In this document: in pieces, positions 31,519 through 40,000 of the stretch | Layout of the letters: every line of letters starts with the position of its first letter | Numbering within the stretch: position 1 is the first letter of the stretch | Origin: RGIG7111 sp036839975 | GTDB lineage: Bacteria; Bacillota; Clostridia; Peptostreptococcales; Anaerovoracaceae | Assembly (NCBI GenBank): GCA_036839975.1 | Contig: DAISVU010000013.1 | Span: 1 to 41,512, forward strand | DNA length: 41,512 nucleotides | Direction: 5' to 3' | Made by a program: the position numbers and the translations under genes | Notes under the pieces: generated by a model | The model's input: the letters and a program-made list of their open reading frames with translations, nothing else | Told to the model about the DNA's origin: nothing | Database searches by the model: none

Positions 31519-32829
31519 ATGGAAAACATTATTTGGAACAGGGAAATGGAATGTGCGGATAAAGCTGCTATTAAGGAATTACAACTTGAAAGATTTTTAA
31601 AGACTGTACAGACCTGCTACAGCAATGTGCCTCTGTATAAAAAAAAGTTTGATCAGAAAGGCTTAAAGCCCGAACATATCAGAACTTTAAGTGATATTAA
31701 AAACATACCGTTTACTACTGCGGAAGATCTGAAAGAAAATTATCCTTTCGGTATGTTTGCAACAGATAAGAAAAATATAATAAGGATCCACGGCTCATCC
31801 GGGACTACCGGTAAGCCGAAAATCGTCGGATATACAAAAAACGACCTTAACAACTGGACAGAAGTCGTTACGAGGATGATATGCGCTGCAGGCGCGACCT
31901 CTGATGATGTTGCTCAGATCGCCTTCGGCTACGGCCTGTTTACAGGCAGTTTCGGGCTTCACTACGGACTTGAAAATCTTGGCGCCATGGTAATACCTCT
32001 TTCAAGCGGAAACACTGAAAGACAGATCATGATAATGCAGGATTTCCGGAGCACTGTACTTATAGCAACGCCTTCATACGCTCTCTATCTTGCCGATGAG
32101 ATCGAAAAGAAAGGCATAGATAAAAACACTATAAAACTAAGACTGGCACTGTTCGGAGGTGAAGGCCACACGGAAGAAATGCGACAGAAGATCGAAAAGC
32201 AGCTTGGCATAAGCGCTACTGAAAATTACGGTCTTTCAGAGCTGGGCGGTCCTGGCCTGTCAGGTGAATGTTTCCTGAAAGACGGGATGCATATCGCAGA
32301 AGATCATTTTTTATGCGAGATCATAGATCCCGACACTCTGGAACTGCTGCCGGCAGGCGAAAAAGGAGAGCTTGTTGTGACATCGCTTACAAAGGAAGGC
32401 TTCCCTGTTCTCCGCTATAGGACCAGAGACATCACTTGTCTTTATGAAGAGCCTTGCAAGTGCGGCAGAACATCCATGAGAATGGGAAAGATACAGGGTC
32501 GTTCTGATGATATGCTCGTTATCCGCGGCGTAAACGTGTACCCGTCACAGATTGAATCCGTAGTTATGGCAATAGATGAGATCGAGCCGTTCTATGAGAT
32601 CATCGTAACGAATGAAGGCTATATGGACAGGATTGAAGTCAAGATGGAATTTGCAGAAGGATCGCTTCTTGAAGATTATGAAAAGCTCGAAGTCCTTCGC
32701 ACAAAAATCAGGCATGATCTTAGGGCAACGCTTAATATCGATGCCAAAGTAACGCTCGTATCTCCGGGTACTCTTCCAAGATACGAAGGTAAAGGTAAAA
32801 AAGTCATAGATAACAGGACGGCGAAATAG
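31519..32829 (+). CDS. Phenylacetate-CoA ligase-type AMP-forming acyl-CoA ligase (first copy)
   Basis: A 436-residue PaaK-family adenylating enzyme. HGSSGTTGKPKIVGYTKNDL is the phosphate-binding motif (about 93-112). ENYGLSELGGPG and RYRTRDIT carry the ATP and ribose contacts. C-terminal GRSDDMLVIRGVNVYPSQIE is the hinge, with a Lys-containing end (EGKGKKVIDNR). The start at 31519 gives the same length as the second copy and the same opening (IWN..MEC.D). A longer in-frame start at 31432 would overlap the terminator-like hairpin and is rejected. It probably activates aryl- or branched-chain acids to CoA esters for the upstream oxidoreductase. Confidence 0.92.
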   Translation: MENIIWNREMECADKAAIKELQLERFLKTVQTCYSNVPLYKKKFDQKGLKPEHIRTLSDIKNIPFTTAEDLKENYPFGMFATDKKNIIRIHGSSGTTGKPKIVGYTKNDLNNWTEVVTRMICAAGATSDDVAQIAFGYGLFTGSFGLHYGLENLGAMVIPLSSGNTERQIMIMQDFRSTVLIATPSYALYLADEIEKKGIDKNTIKLRLALFGGEGHTEEMRQKIEKQLGISATENYGLSELGGPGLSGECFLKDGMHIAEDHFLCEIIDPDTLELLPAGEKGELVVTSLTKEGFPVLRYRTRDITCLYEEPCKCGRTSMRMGKIQGRSDDMLVIRGVNVYPSQIESVVMAIDEIEPFYEIIVTNEGYMDRIEVKMEFAEGSLLEDYEKLEVLRTKIRHDLRATLNIDAKVTLVSPGTLPRYEGKGKKVIDNRTAK

Positions 32830-32921
32830 CAGATGGCAATGCACTGTCTTATTCATAAATAAACGGTGAACTGTACATATGCGCTATATCGACAAAATTT
32901 ATTATACAAGGAGAATTTATT

Positions 32922-34232
32922 ATGATTTGGAACAAGGCAATGGAATGTTCCGATCGCGACACAATGAACAGGCTTCAGCTTAGAAAACTTCAGGCAACAA
33001 TAAAGAGAGTCTACCAGAATGTCGAGCCTTACAGACTTAAAATGCAGTCGCTTGGACTCAAACCGGGAGACATACAGTCTCTTGATGATATTAAAAAATT
33101 ACCGTTCACGACCAAGTCAGATCTCAGAGATGCTTATCCTTACGGGATGTTTTCATCCCCGCTGAGCGAGATAGTCAGAATCCACGCATCTTCAGGCACG
33201 ACCGGCAAGCCTACAGTCGTAGGATATACAAGAAATGACCTCGAAGCGTGGTCGGAGTGTATTGCAAGAGCGCTTTCCATGACCGGCGGCAGTAAACATT
33301 CGGTAGTACAGGTCGCATATGGCTACGGCCTGTTGACCGGAGGACTCGGAGCTCACAGCGGAGCTGAATACCTTGGAGCGTCAGTAATACCGATGAGCAG
33401 CGGAAACACGCAGAAACAGATACTGCTGATGAAGGACTTCAGAAGCACAATACTCTGCTGTACTCCATCATACGCGCTTACAATTGCAGAAGCTTTAAAA
33501 AAAGCAGGTATAAGCCCTGTCGAGATTTCCCTGGAAGCGGGCGTATTCGGCGCTGAACCGTGGACAGAAGGCATGAAAGAAGAGATAGAAAAAGGCCTCG
33601 GGATCAGAGCATACGACATATACGGACTTTCAGAAGTAATGGGTCCCGGCGTTGCATGCAGTTGCGATGCAAACAGCGGGATGCATATTCAGGAAGACTA
33701 TTTTATTCCTGAAATCATTGACCCTGAAACCGGAGAAGTGTTACCATATGGAGAGAAGGGTGAGCTGGTTTTCACTACGATCGGAAAGGAAGGAATACCT
33801 CTTCTACGCTATAGAACAAGAGATATCTGTTATCTTATTCCGGAGAGCTGCTCATGCGGAAGAACGACAGTGAGAATGAGCAAAATACTCGGACGTTCCG
33901 ACGACATGCTCATTATAAGAGGTGTAAATGTATTCCCTTCACAAATAGAGACTGTTATTGCAAAGTTCGAGGAGCTTACGTTAAATTACAGGCTGCTCGT
34001 CGGAAGAGAAAACAACACCGATACATTTGAGCTCAACGTTGAGCTTGCTGAGGGTCTTGCCGTCGATGATATCGCATTCGTTGAGAATCTCAGAGCACGC
34101 ATGAATCACAAGCTCAGAGCTCTGCTGGGCATCAGCTGTAAAGTCAAATTTCTGAGCGCAGGGACACTGCCGCGGAGTGAGGGTAAAGCTGTCAGAATTG
34201 AGGATACACGCAATCTTTCAGAGCGCGTGTAA
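32922..34232 (+). CDS. Phenylacetate-CoA ligase-type AMP-forming acyl-CoA ligase (second copy)
   Basis: A 436-residue paralogue of the preceding gene, with HASSGTTGKPTVVGYTRNDL, DIYGLSEVMGPG, RYRTRDIC and GRSDDMLIIRGVNVFPSQIE. The two copies match across most motifs but differ throughout, so the duplication is not recent. Substrate pockets probably differ; for example the YGLFTGSFGLHYGLENLG region of copy 1 is YGLLTGGLGAHSGAEYLG here. AAGGAG is 8-9 nt upstream of the ATG. The ACT protein starts 17 nt after the stop. Confidence 0.93.
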   Translation: MIWNKAMECSDRDTMNRLQLRKLQATIKRVYQNVEPYRLKMQSLGLKPGDIQSLDDIKKLPFTTKSDLRDAYPYGMFSSPLSEIVRIHASSGTTGKPTVVGYTRNDLEAWSECIARALSMTGGSKHSVVQVAYGYGLLTGGLGAHSGAEYLGASVIPMSSGNTQKQILLMKDFRSTILCCTPSYALTIAEALKKAGISPVEISLEAGVFGAEPWTEGMKEEIEKGLGIRAYDIYGLSEVMGPGVACSCDANSGMHIQEDYFIPEIIDPETGEVLPYGEKGELVFTTIGKEGIPLLRYRTRDICYLIPESCSCGRTTVRMSKILGRSDDMLIIRGVNVFPSQIETVIAKFEELTLNYRLLVGRENNTDTFELNVELAEGLAVDDIAFVENLRARMNHKLRALLGISCKVKFLSAGTLPRSEGKAVRIEDTRNLSERV

Positions 34233-34249
34233 TTTAAGGAGGAATTGCT

Positions 34250-34675
34250 ATGTTAGTAAAACAGATGTCTGTATTCGTTGAAAACACTACCGGAAGACTT
34301 TGCGAACTCACCAAGGTGCTGGCAAAAAACAACATCGACATCAAAGCGATGTGCATAGCAGATACTGTTGATTTCGGTATTCTTCGCTGCATCGTTGACG
34401 ACCCCGAAAAGGCCACGGAAGTACTCAAAAAAAGCGGCTTCACAGCGAGCATAACGGAAGTTCTAGCTGTTGAACTCAACGACAAACCGGGCGGCCTTTC
34501 ACATGTTCTTGAAATATTGAGCAGTGAAGGCATAAGCGTGGACTACATATATTCCACCATCCGTTCAAGAAGCGGGCATGCGCTGATCGTGATCAAGGTG
34601 ACAGATTCACAGAAGGCCATTGATCTTCTGAACAGTAAAGGTGTAAACCTGTTCTGCAAAAGGGATTTTCTATAA
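34250..34675 (+). CDS. Double ACT-domain amino-acid-binding protein
   Basis: A 141-residue protein made of two ACT repeats (about 3-65 and 70-138). The first begins KQMSVFVENTTGRLCELTKVLAKNNIDI, the second VLAVELNDKPGGLSHVLEILSSEGISV. ACT domains bind small ligands, usually amino acids, at their interface. Such proteins are repeatedly found next to paaK and 2-oxoacid oxidoreductase genes and may regulate the ligases allosterically. Context suggests that it senses the amino acid made or used by the pathway. GGAGGA precedes the ATG. Confidence 0.9.
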   Translation: MLVKQMSVFVENTTGRLCELTKVLAKNNIDIKAMCIADTVDFGILRCIVDDPEKATEVLKKSGFTASITEVLAVELNDKPGGLSHVLEILSSEGISVDYIYSTIRSRSGHALIVIKVTDSQKAIDLLNSKGVNLFCKRDFL

Positions 34676-34713
34676 AATTTTGATGTAATCGCCCTGTTTA
34701 TCAAGAGGTGCCA

Positions 34714-35565
34714 ATGAGCATTTTAAGAAAATCAATATTCATAACAGCACTGCTGGTATTTATATTATCTTCCGGCAAACTTATTCAATATTATGGAGAA
34801 GGTTTGCTGGCTGAAAAAGCTTTCGATGATCTTTCATCAAAAATAAACGATACCAAGGCCGATCTTAAAACAAAAAAAGGCACAGTCATGGGCAAATATG
34901 TTCGCCTTTACAAAAAGAACAAAGACATGATCGGCTGGCTCATAATCGATGACTCAAAAATCGATTATCCGGTAATGCAGACTGCAGGCAAAAAACAGGC
35001 GCCTCAATATTATCTGCGCAAAGATTTTGAAAAAAACTATAAGATCTCGGGAACACCTTTTATGGATGCCGATTCGAGTGTTTACAAACCCACAGATAAC
35101 TGGATCATTTACGGGCACAACATGAACAACGGCTCAATGTTTGCAAACATTTTGAGATATGATGACAAGAAATTCTTTCAAAAGCACCGCTACATATATT
35201 TTGACACGGTTTACAAGATCGGCGTTTATGAAGTCTTCGCAGCATCAAAAACTCAGATTTACAGCAATGATTCCGACGTATTCCAGTACTACCGGTATCC
35301 TGCCATCGACAATAAGGAAGACTATGATATGTACGTCAGAAAAGTCAAGGAAATGTCATCGGTTAAGGTAAAGACCACACCGAAATACAGTCAGCAGCTC
35401 CTGACGCTTTCCACGTGTAGCTATCATTTATCTGACAGAGACCGGGGTCGGTACTTTGTAGTAGCTCGTGAGATCAACGCTAAGAAATATTATCTCAAAA
35501 AACTTCAGAAGATACTGAATGCCGCTCAGAGCTGGACAGACGTAAAACTGTCATGGTTAAAATAG
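34714..35565 (+). CDS. srtB: Class B sortase
   Basis: A 283-residue membrane-anchored transpeptidase. It has a short N-terminal transmembrane helix (about 9-24), then the sortase B core: catalytic His in IYGHNMNNGSMFANIL, Cys in LLTLSTCSY and Arg in DRGRYFVVARE. It attaches proteins with an NPxTN-like signal to the cell wall or pilin. No substrate with a sorting signal lies in this window. The start ATG at 34714 follows AAGAGGTG; an in-frame GTG at 34708 would add two residues. The last nine bases overlap the convergent cvpA-like gene. Confidence 0.93.
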   Translation: MSILRKSIFITALLVFILSSGKLIQYYGEGLLAEKAFDDLSSKINDTKADLKTKKGTVMGKYVRLYKKNKDMIGWLIIDDSKIDYPVMQTAGKKQAPQYYLRKDFEKNYKISGTPFMDADSSVYKPTDNWIIYGHNMNNGSMFANILRYDDKKFFQKHRYIYFDTVYKIGVYEVFAASKTQIYSNDSDVFQYYRYPAIDNKEDYDMYVRKVKEMSSVKVKTTPKYSQQLLTLSTCSYHLSDRDRGRYFVVAREINAKKYYLKKLQKILNAAQSWTDVKLSWLK

Positions 35566-36195
35566 ACCTTTGCCGAACAACATAATAAAGTTATTGTTGT
35601 AAAGCATTCCGGCGATATATGAATCATTAAGCGCAGCTGTCACATCGGCTGCGTTTTCAGGTGTAACGAAATTTACCGCGGGCATGAGCAGCGCAAGCAA
35701 TGCAAATACAATCACAGCGCCTTTGACCGTTCCTGCGGCAAGACCCGCAACCCCGTCAAAAAAGCCAATGAAACCGGCTCGTTTTCTCTTTGCAAGACTG
35801 CGTAATATCAAAAATAACAACAGCTTCAGCAGGATAAATACCGCAGAGAAGCAGAATATCAACAATATCAAATCAGCAAACGCATTTGCCACAGTATCGG
35901 CAGCACTGCTTGCAAGATCGGATACGCCTTTATTTATAATGTCCGGCAGAGTATTGAAATACGTCAAAGCTTCATCAGCAGGCCCGTTGAAATGCTCAAA
36001 GGTCTTTGCATATATGCTGTCGTATATCTCTGTTTGCTCCTTTACTATGTTCCGTACGGGATCCGCCGCAAAAAAAGCCGCAACCAGTGCGACAAGCCAG
36101 CCCAACGTGCCGATTAGCGTTCTCGCAAAGCCTCGCCTGAATCCCGATATGAGGCATACCAGCATTATGGCGGTTATTATGACATCTATTATCAA
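35557..36195 (-). CDS. CvpA family membrane protein
   Basis: A 212-residue membrane protein starting DVIITAIMLVCLISGFRRGF, the CvpA signature, with four hydrophobic helices (about 3-20, 28-45, 95-120, 150-175). CvpA proteins are associated with colicin V production in E. coli and with envelope function in general. The TTG start at 36195 is preferred: AAAGGAG lies 6-7 nt upstream and the family usually begins right at this helix. An ATG at 36225 would add ten basic residues that overlap that Shine-Dalgarno. It is convergent with srtB. Confidence 0.82.
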   Translation of the reverse strand: MIIDVIITAIMLVCLISGFRRGFARTLIGTLGWLVALVAAFFAADPVRNIVKEQTEIYDSIYAKTFEHFNGPADEALTYFNTLPDIINKGVSDLASSAADTVANAFADLILLIFCFSAVFILLKLLLFLILRSLAKRKRAGFIGFFDGVAGLAAGTVKGAVIVFALLALLMPAVNFVTPENAADVTAALNDSYIAGMLYNNNFIMLFGKGLF

Positions 36196-36246
36196 AACAT
36201 GCTCCTTTCGTTGTTTTTCACACATTTACATAATAACATATCCTTC

Positions 36247-36275
36247 TTGTATATACCTTTAAAATGTGATAAAAT
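36247..36275 (+). promoter_or_regulatory. Promoter of tadA giving a near-leaderless mRNA
   Basis: TTGTAT (36247-36252), a 17-bp spacer and TAAAAT (36270-36275). The predicted start near 36282 is only about four bases before the ATG at 36286, and no Shine-Dalgarno precedes that ATG or the next in-frame ATG at 36304. Confidence 0.5.
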
Positions 36276-36285
36276 TGCGAAGTGT

Positions 36286-36747
36286 ATGGAAAAGTGTATT
36301 TATATGGAAGAAGCTTTGCAAGAAGCGAAAAAAGCATATGCCGAAAAAGAGATACCTATAGGCGCAGTAGTAGTAAAAGACGGCAAAATTATCGGACGCG
36401 GTCACAACATGACAGAGACCTCAAAAGACCCTACCGCACACGCCGAGATGCTCGCCATAAGACAGGCTGCGGAAGTTTCAGGCGGATGGCGGCTTTTCGG
36501 ATGTTCACTATATGTTACTGTAGAGCCATGCACCATGTGTGCCGGTGCGATTGTCCTGTCACGCATAGATAAAGTCTATATAGGTACAATGGATCCGAAA
36601 TCAGGCGTATGCGGATCCGTATACAACATCATTAAGGATCAACGGCTTAACCACCGTGCAGAGACGGAAACAGGCATCATGCAGAAAGAAACGGAAGACA
36701 TCATGAAACGTTTCTTCAAAGAACTCAGAAAGGCTTCTGACATATGA
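36286..36747 (+). CDS. tadA: tRNA-specific adenosine deaminase TadA
   Basis: A 153-residue enzyme that deaminates A34 of tRNA-Arg(ACG) to inosine. Zinc ligands and catalytic Glu lie in TAHAEMLA, and the other two Cys ligands in PCTMCAGA; FFKELR at the end is typical. The start at 36286 gives the family-typical opening (MEEALQEAKKA preceded by a few residues). The frame is open upstream to 36199, but those residues do not resemble TadA and would include the promoter. The second possible start is 36304. It is transcribed divergently from cvpA. Confidence 0.95.
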   Translation: MEKCIYMEEALQEAKKAYAEKEIPIGAVVVKDGKIIGRGHNMTETSKDPTAHAEMLAIRQAAEVSGGWRLFGCSLYVTVEPCTMCAGAIVLSRIDKVYIGTMDPKSGVCGSVYNIIKDQRLNHRAETETGIMQKETEDIMKRFFKELRKASDI

Positions 36748-36877
36748 CTGCGCATACCTGCCATTGACATGATTAAATATGAAACAGAAATATCCGCTTG
36801 CTGTCCGGCATTTATAAACATACGGAACGGATCCGGAAACAGAAAAACTTTGAATGAAATCTGGAGGGATTTATACG

Positions 36878-37846
36878 ATGAAGCGAACAGGTGCAATTAC
36901 AATACTTGCCCTTATTATAATAATTATGACAACAGGAATCGGCTTTGCTGCAGAAAAAACTCTGACACTTGACAAAACTTATCCTGAAGACGGCGCAACA
37001 GGTACATCCATAGACAACCTTAGCATCAAACTCTACTTCAATGAAGATGTGTCTCCGAAAAAAACAGCTGTAAAAACAGCAAATGAAAAAGCCATAAATC
37101 TTGTTGACAACAAAGGCAACAGCATACCTCTTCTTATAAAATACACACCCGATAAAGACAAAATCGGACAGGTGCTTGTAGTAGCAGATGCGAGCCGGAC
37201 CAACTCATCCCAGCATAAAGCCACGATTAAAAACAAGACGAGATATACATTGACGATAGATAAAAGCTTTACTGCGGCAAACGGCGCCAGGCTGGGCGAT
37301 GAAAAAAAGATATCATTCACTACTGTCGATCAGAACCAGTCCAGTAAGGTCCAGTTCGCACTTATGGGTCTGATGATCATCGTAATGGTAGTGGCGACGT
37401 CACGCGCTACTAAAAAGCAGATGAAGAAAGAAGAAGAAGAAAAGAAAAAAGGTAAAAACAGGCAGACGACCGTAAATCCATATAAGGAAGCAAAACGAAC
37501 TGGTAAAACAATTGAAGAGATCGTTGAAAAAGACAAGAGAAATAAAGCCAAAGAACAGGCCAAAGCTGCAGCCGCAGCTAAAAAGAAGGAAGAGCGGGAG
37601 AGAAAACTGCGCGAGAAATACGGGATCAAAGTAAATGAGCTTTCAAGCGAAACAAAAAAAGTATCAGGGCCAAGACCGATATCCGCTGCAGGAATCGATT
37701 ATAAGGCTCCAATTAAAAAAACTGTCGGTTCGGCATCTTCCACAGAAAATAATCCTAACCGATCCTCAAAGCAGAAATCAACAAAACCAAAGAACCAGAC
37801 AGACAAACAAAAAAATTCAAAATCCAAAAACAAAAAGAAAAAGTAA
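36878..37846 (+). CDS. Exported Ig-like (Big_5 type) domain protein with C-terminal basic cytoplasmic tail
   Basis: A 322-residue protein. An N-terminal signal or anchor (about 7-25, ending GFAAEK) leads to a Big_5-like Ig domain (about 26-150: TYPEDGATGTSIDNLSIKLYFNEDV, RYTLTIDKSF, KKISFTT). A transmembrane helix (about 160-180) is followed by a long Lys/Glu/Ala-rich tail that ends in poly-lysine. The tail should be cytoplasmic and disordered or coiled and may bind nucleic acid or membrane phosphates. The start at 36878 follows GGAGGG; a longer frame has no such site. Function unknown. It has no sortase signal despite the nearby srtB. Confidence 0.75.
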   Translation: MKRTGAITILALIIIIMTTGIGFAAEKTLTLDKTYPEDGATGTSIDNLSIKLYFNEDVSPKKTAVKTANEKAINLVDNKGNSIPLLIKYTPDKDKIGQVLVVADASRTNSSQHKATIKNKTRYTLTIDKSFTAANGARLGDEKKISFTTVDQNQSSKVQFALMGLMIIVMVVATSRATKKQMKKEEEEKKKGKNRQTTVNPYKEAKRTGKTIEEIVEKDKRNKAKEQAKAAAAAKKKEERERKLREKYGIKVNELSSETKKVSGPRPISAAGIDYKAPIKKTVGSASSTENNPNRSSKQKSTKPKNQTDKQKNSKSKNKKKK

Positions 37847-37853
37847 GAAAGAT

Positions 37854-37879
37854 GGGCGGCATACTGCCGCTCATTTTTT
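37854..37879 (+). terminator. Intrinsic terminator after the Ig-like gene
   Basis: GGGCGGCA pairs with TGCCGCTC around TAC (one G-T pair) and is followed by ATTTTTT. Confidence 0.85.
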
Positions 37880-37986
37880 ACATGTGTACTATCCGGACAA
37901 ACAGCCGGGCTGTACGTCGCCCGCTATGCTTACAGACGCTCTGAACGTCCGCTCCGATACCGGCTTCTGATACGAGGAGGGCTTAT

Positions 37987-39096
37987 ATGAAAAAAATCAC
38001 GCTTAATGCGTACGCAAAAATAAATCTGTCGCTCGATGTACTCGGCACATTGGAAAACGGATATCACAAAGTTGATATGATAATGCAGCAAATAGAGTTG
38101 CACGATACAGTAAATGTTGCATGGTCAAAAGCTCTAAGCAGTGCTGTAAAAACAAATAACGACGGCTGTCGTGCGGTGGGCAGCCTTTATGATGAAAATA
38201 AAAATCCAATAACCATTTCTCTTTCTTCAAGTGACCCGGGACTTCCGGCGGACAGCAGCAATCTGGCGTATAAGGCGGCAGAAAAGATGATTGAAACCTA
38301 CGGACATATTATCAACGGCATTGAAGAAACAGATAAAACGGGCATATCTGCCAGAAAACGCGCAGATAGAGCTGCTGCAGGGCACATAAACATCAATATC
38401 GAAAAACATATCCCGATAGCTGCAGGTCTTGCAGGCGGAAGCAGCAATGCAGCTGCTGTGATCCTTGCCCTTGCAAAGCTCTGGGAACTCGATGTGACGC
38501 TTCCCGAACTTCTCGAGCTCGGGGCAGTTCTCGGATCTGACATACCGTTCAGCATGGCCGGTCAAGCTAAGTCAAATAAGGTGCTTGGTGAAAAATTAAG
38601 CAACGACCCTCTCGCATGTGTCTGCATGCGGGCAGAAGGCACAGGAACAGATTTGACGCCTCTCAGCTCAGGTCTCAGAAGTCCGCTCGTACTCATTCAT
38701 CCAGAAGTAACTGTCCCTACACCGGAAATATATAAAGAATCGGACAAGGTTATACTATGCGAACGCCCCGATATCCCGGCACTTATTAAAGCCCTGGAAA
38801 CAGCGATGCCTCCGGATGTTCACGACGAAAATAAAAGGCCTTATTCCCCTTATGAACTGCATAATATAGAAAAAAACATGATAAACGTACTTGCAAAAGT
38901 CACGTTTAAACTGTATCCTGTTGTTGTGTATACAAAGAACAATTTTAATACAGAGGCAGGCGGCAAAAACATCTATATGAGCGGAAGCGGTCCCACGCTC
39001 TTCACACTTGCCGATACAGCTGAAAAAGCCGATGCACTGGCAGCAAGGATGACTGCACTGGGATATGACAGTTACAGCACTTGTACTTCATCGTAA
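37987..39096 (+). CDS. ispE: 4-diphosphocytidyl-2-C-methyl-D-erythritol kinase (IspE), enlarged
   Basis: A 369-residue GHMP kinase of the MEP isoprenoid pathway. The N-terminal LNAYAKINLSLDVLG, the ATP motif IPIAAGLAGGSSNAAAVI (about 140-157) and the C-terminal YMSGSGPTLF are all present. IspE is usually about 280-300 residues. Here extra stretches lie around residues 55-75 and 100-130 (a hydrophilic segment with GISARKRADRAAAG) and in the 250-300 region. The ribosome-binding site GAGGAGG is strong. It is followed 91 nt later by a GntR-family gene, a common clostridial pair. Confidence 0.94.
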   Translation: MKKITLNAYAKINLSLDVLGTLENGYHKVDMIMQQIELHDTVNVAWSKALSSAVKTNNDGCRAVGSLYDENKNPITISLSSSDPGLPADSSNLAYKAAEKMIETYGHIINGIEETDKTGISARKRADRAAAGHININIEKHIPIAAGLAGGSSNAAAVILALAKLWELDVTLPELLELGAVLGSDIPFSMAGQAKSNKVLGEKLSNDPLACVCMRAEGTGTDLTPLSSGLRSPLVLIHPEVTVPTPEIYKESDKVILCERPDIPALIKALETAMPPDVHDENKRPYSPYELHNIEKNMINVLAKVTFKLYPVVVYTKNNFNTEAGGKNIYMSGSGPTLFTLADTAEKADALAARMTALGYDSYSTCTSS

Positions 39097-39187
39097 CCCC
39101 GGAAACATCACTAAACAAAAAATGCAAAAATATAAACCAACAGACCTCCTATATACAAGGTCCGACCGCAGGAAGCGAGAAATATCC

Positions 39188-39841
39188 ATGTTAGACATTC
39201 AAAATCACAGGCCACTAAGGGAACTGGTATATGAGGAATTGAAAAACCGCATACTCACAGGAGATATCCCTCCGGGCACAAGACTGATGGAGGTGGATCT
39301 TGCAGAGGATCTCGGCGTCAGCAGGACACCTGTCCGCGAAGCGATCCGCAAGCTTGAAAAAGAAAACCTCGTTACCATCGAACCGCGAAAAGGTGCCTAC
39401 GCATCCAAACTTGAGATCAAAGATGTTATCGACATTCTCGAAGTAAGGCAGCAGATGGAGGGTTTTGCAGCAGCTCTGGCTGCAGAGCGGATCACCGAAG
39501 AAGGTATCGAAAAACTTTCACAGGCGAACGACAACTACAAAAAAGCTGTTCTTTCCGGTGATGCTTCAGAAATGATAAAATACGATACGATGTTCCACAA
39601 GATAATAGTAGATGCATGTGACAACAATATTCTGGATCAGATGATCGTGCAGCTGCAGGATCTTGTACTTCGCTTCAGGTACATGTATTATGAAGACGAA
39701 AGCCGAAGCAAAAAACAGCCGGGTGAGCATCGGCTCATAATCGATGCGCTCATTTCAGGCGATGCGGAAAAATCACAAAGCTCTGCGGAGCAGCACATAC
39801 TTCATCTTAAAGAATTTGTGATCGAAGAAGGTGTCGGCTGA
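39188..39841 (+). CDS. GntR-family regulator with FCD domain
   Basis: A 217-residue protein. The N-terminal winged helix (about 9-72) has EVDLAEDLGVSRTPVREAIRKLE, the GntR helix-turn-helix. The all-helical FCD effector domain (about 78-210) carries the metal or ligand residues D and H in KYDTMFHKIIVDAC and EHRLIIDALISGD. FCD proteins bind metabolite acids. The start at 39188 (MLDIQNHRPLRELVYEEL) is preferred because upstream residues overlap ispE and do not resemble the family. Target and ligand unknown. Confidence 0.92.
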   Translation: MLDIQNHRPLRELVYEELKNRILTGDIPPGTRLMEVDLAEDLGVSRTPVREAIRKLEKENLVTIEPRKGAYASKLEIKDVIDILEVRQQMEGFAAALAAERITEEGIEKLSQANDNYKKAVLSGDASEMIKYDTMFHKIIVDACDNNILDQMIVQLQDLVLRFRYMYYEDESRSKKQPGEHRLIIDALISGDAEKSQSSAEQHILHLKEFVIEEGVG

Positions 39842-39915
39842 GCAAAATACTCTGCCGGCTGAAATTCAGATAATTTCAAACCTCTATTCCCCGTCATCAT
39901 CATTTCACCAATTAA

Positions 39916-39940
39916 AAAGTGTGCTCCCCTAGCACACTTT
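39916..39940. terminator. Bidirectional terminator between gntR and htrA
   Basis: AAAGTGTGCT-ccccт-like loop-AGCACACTTT forms a perfect 10-bp stem. On the minus strand it is followed by TTAATT with a five-T run, fitting htrA; on the + strand the T tract is shorter. Confidence 0.8.
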
Positions 39941-40000
39941 GTAACAGGGACACAGATCTTTCATATCCCTGCATATTTAGCATTCTTTATGTTTTTGATT

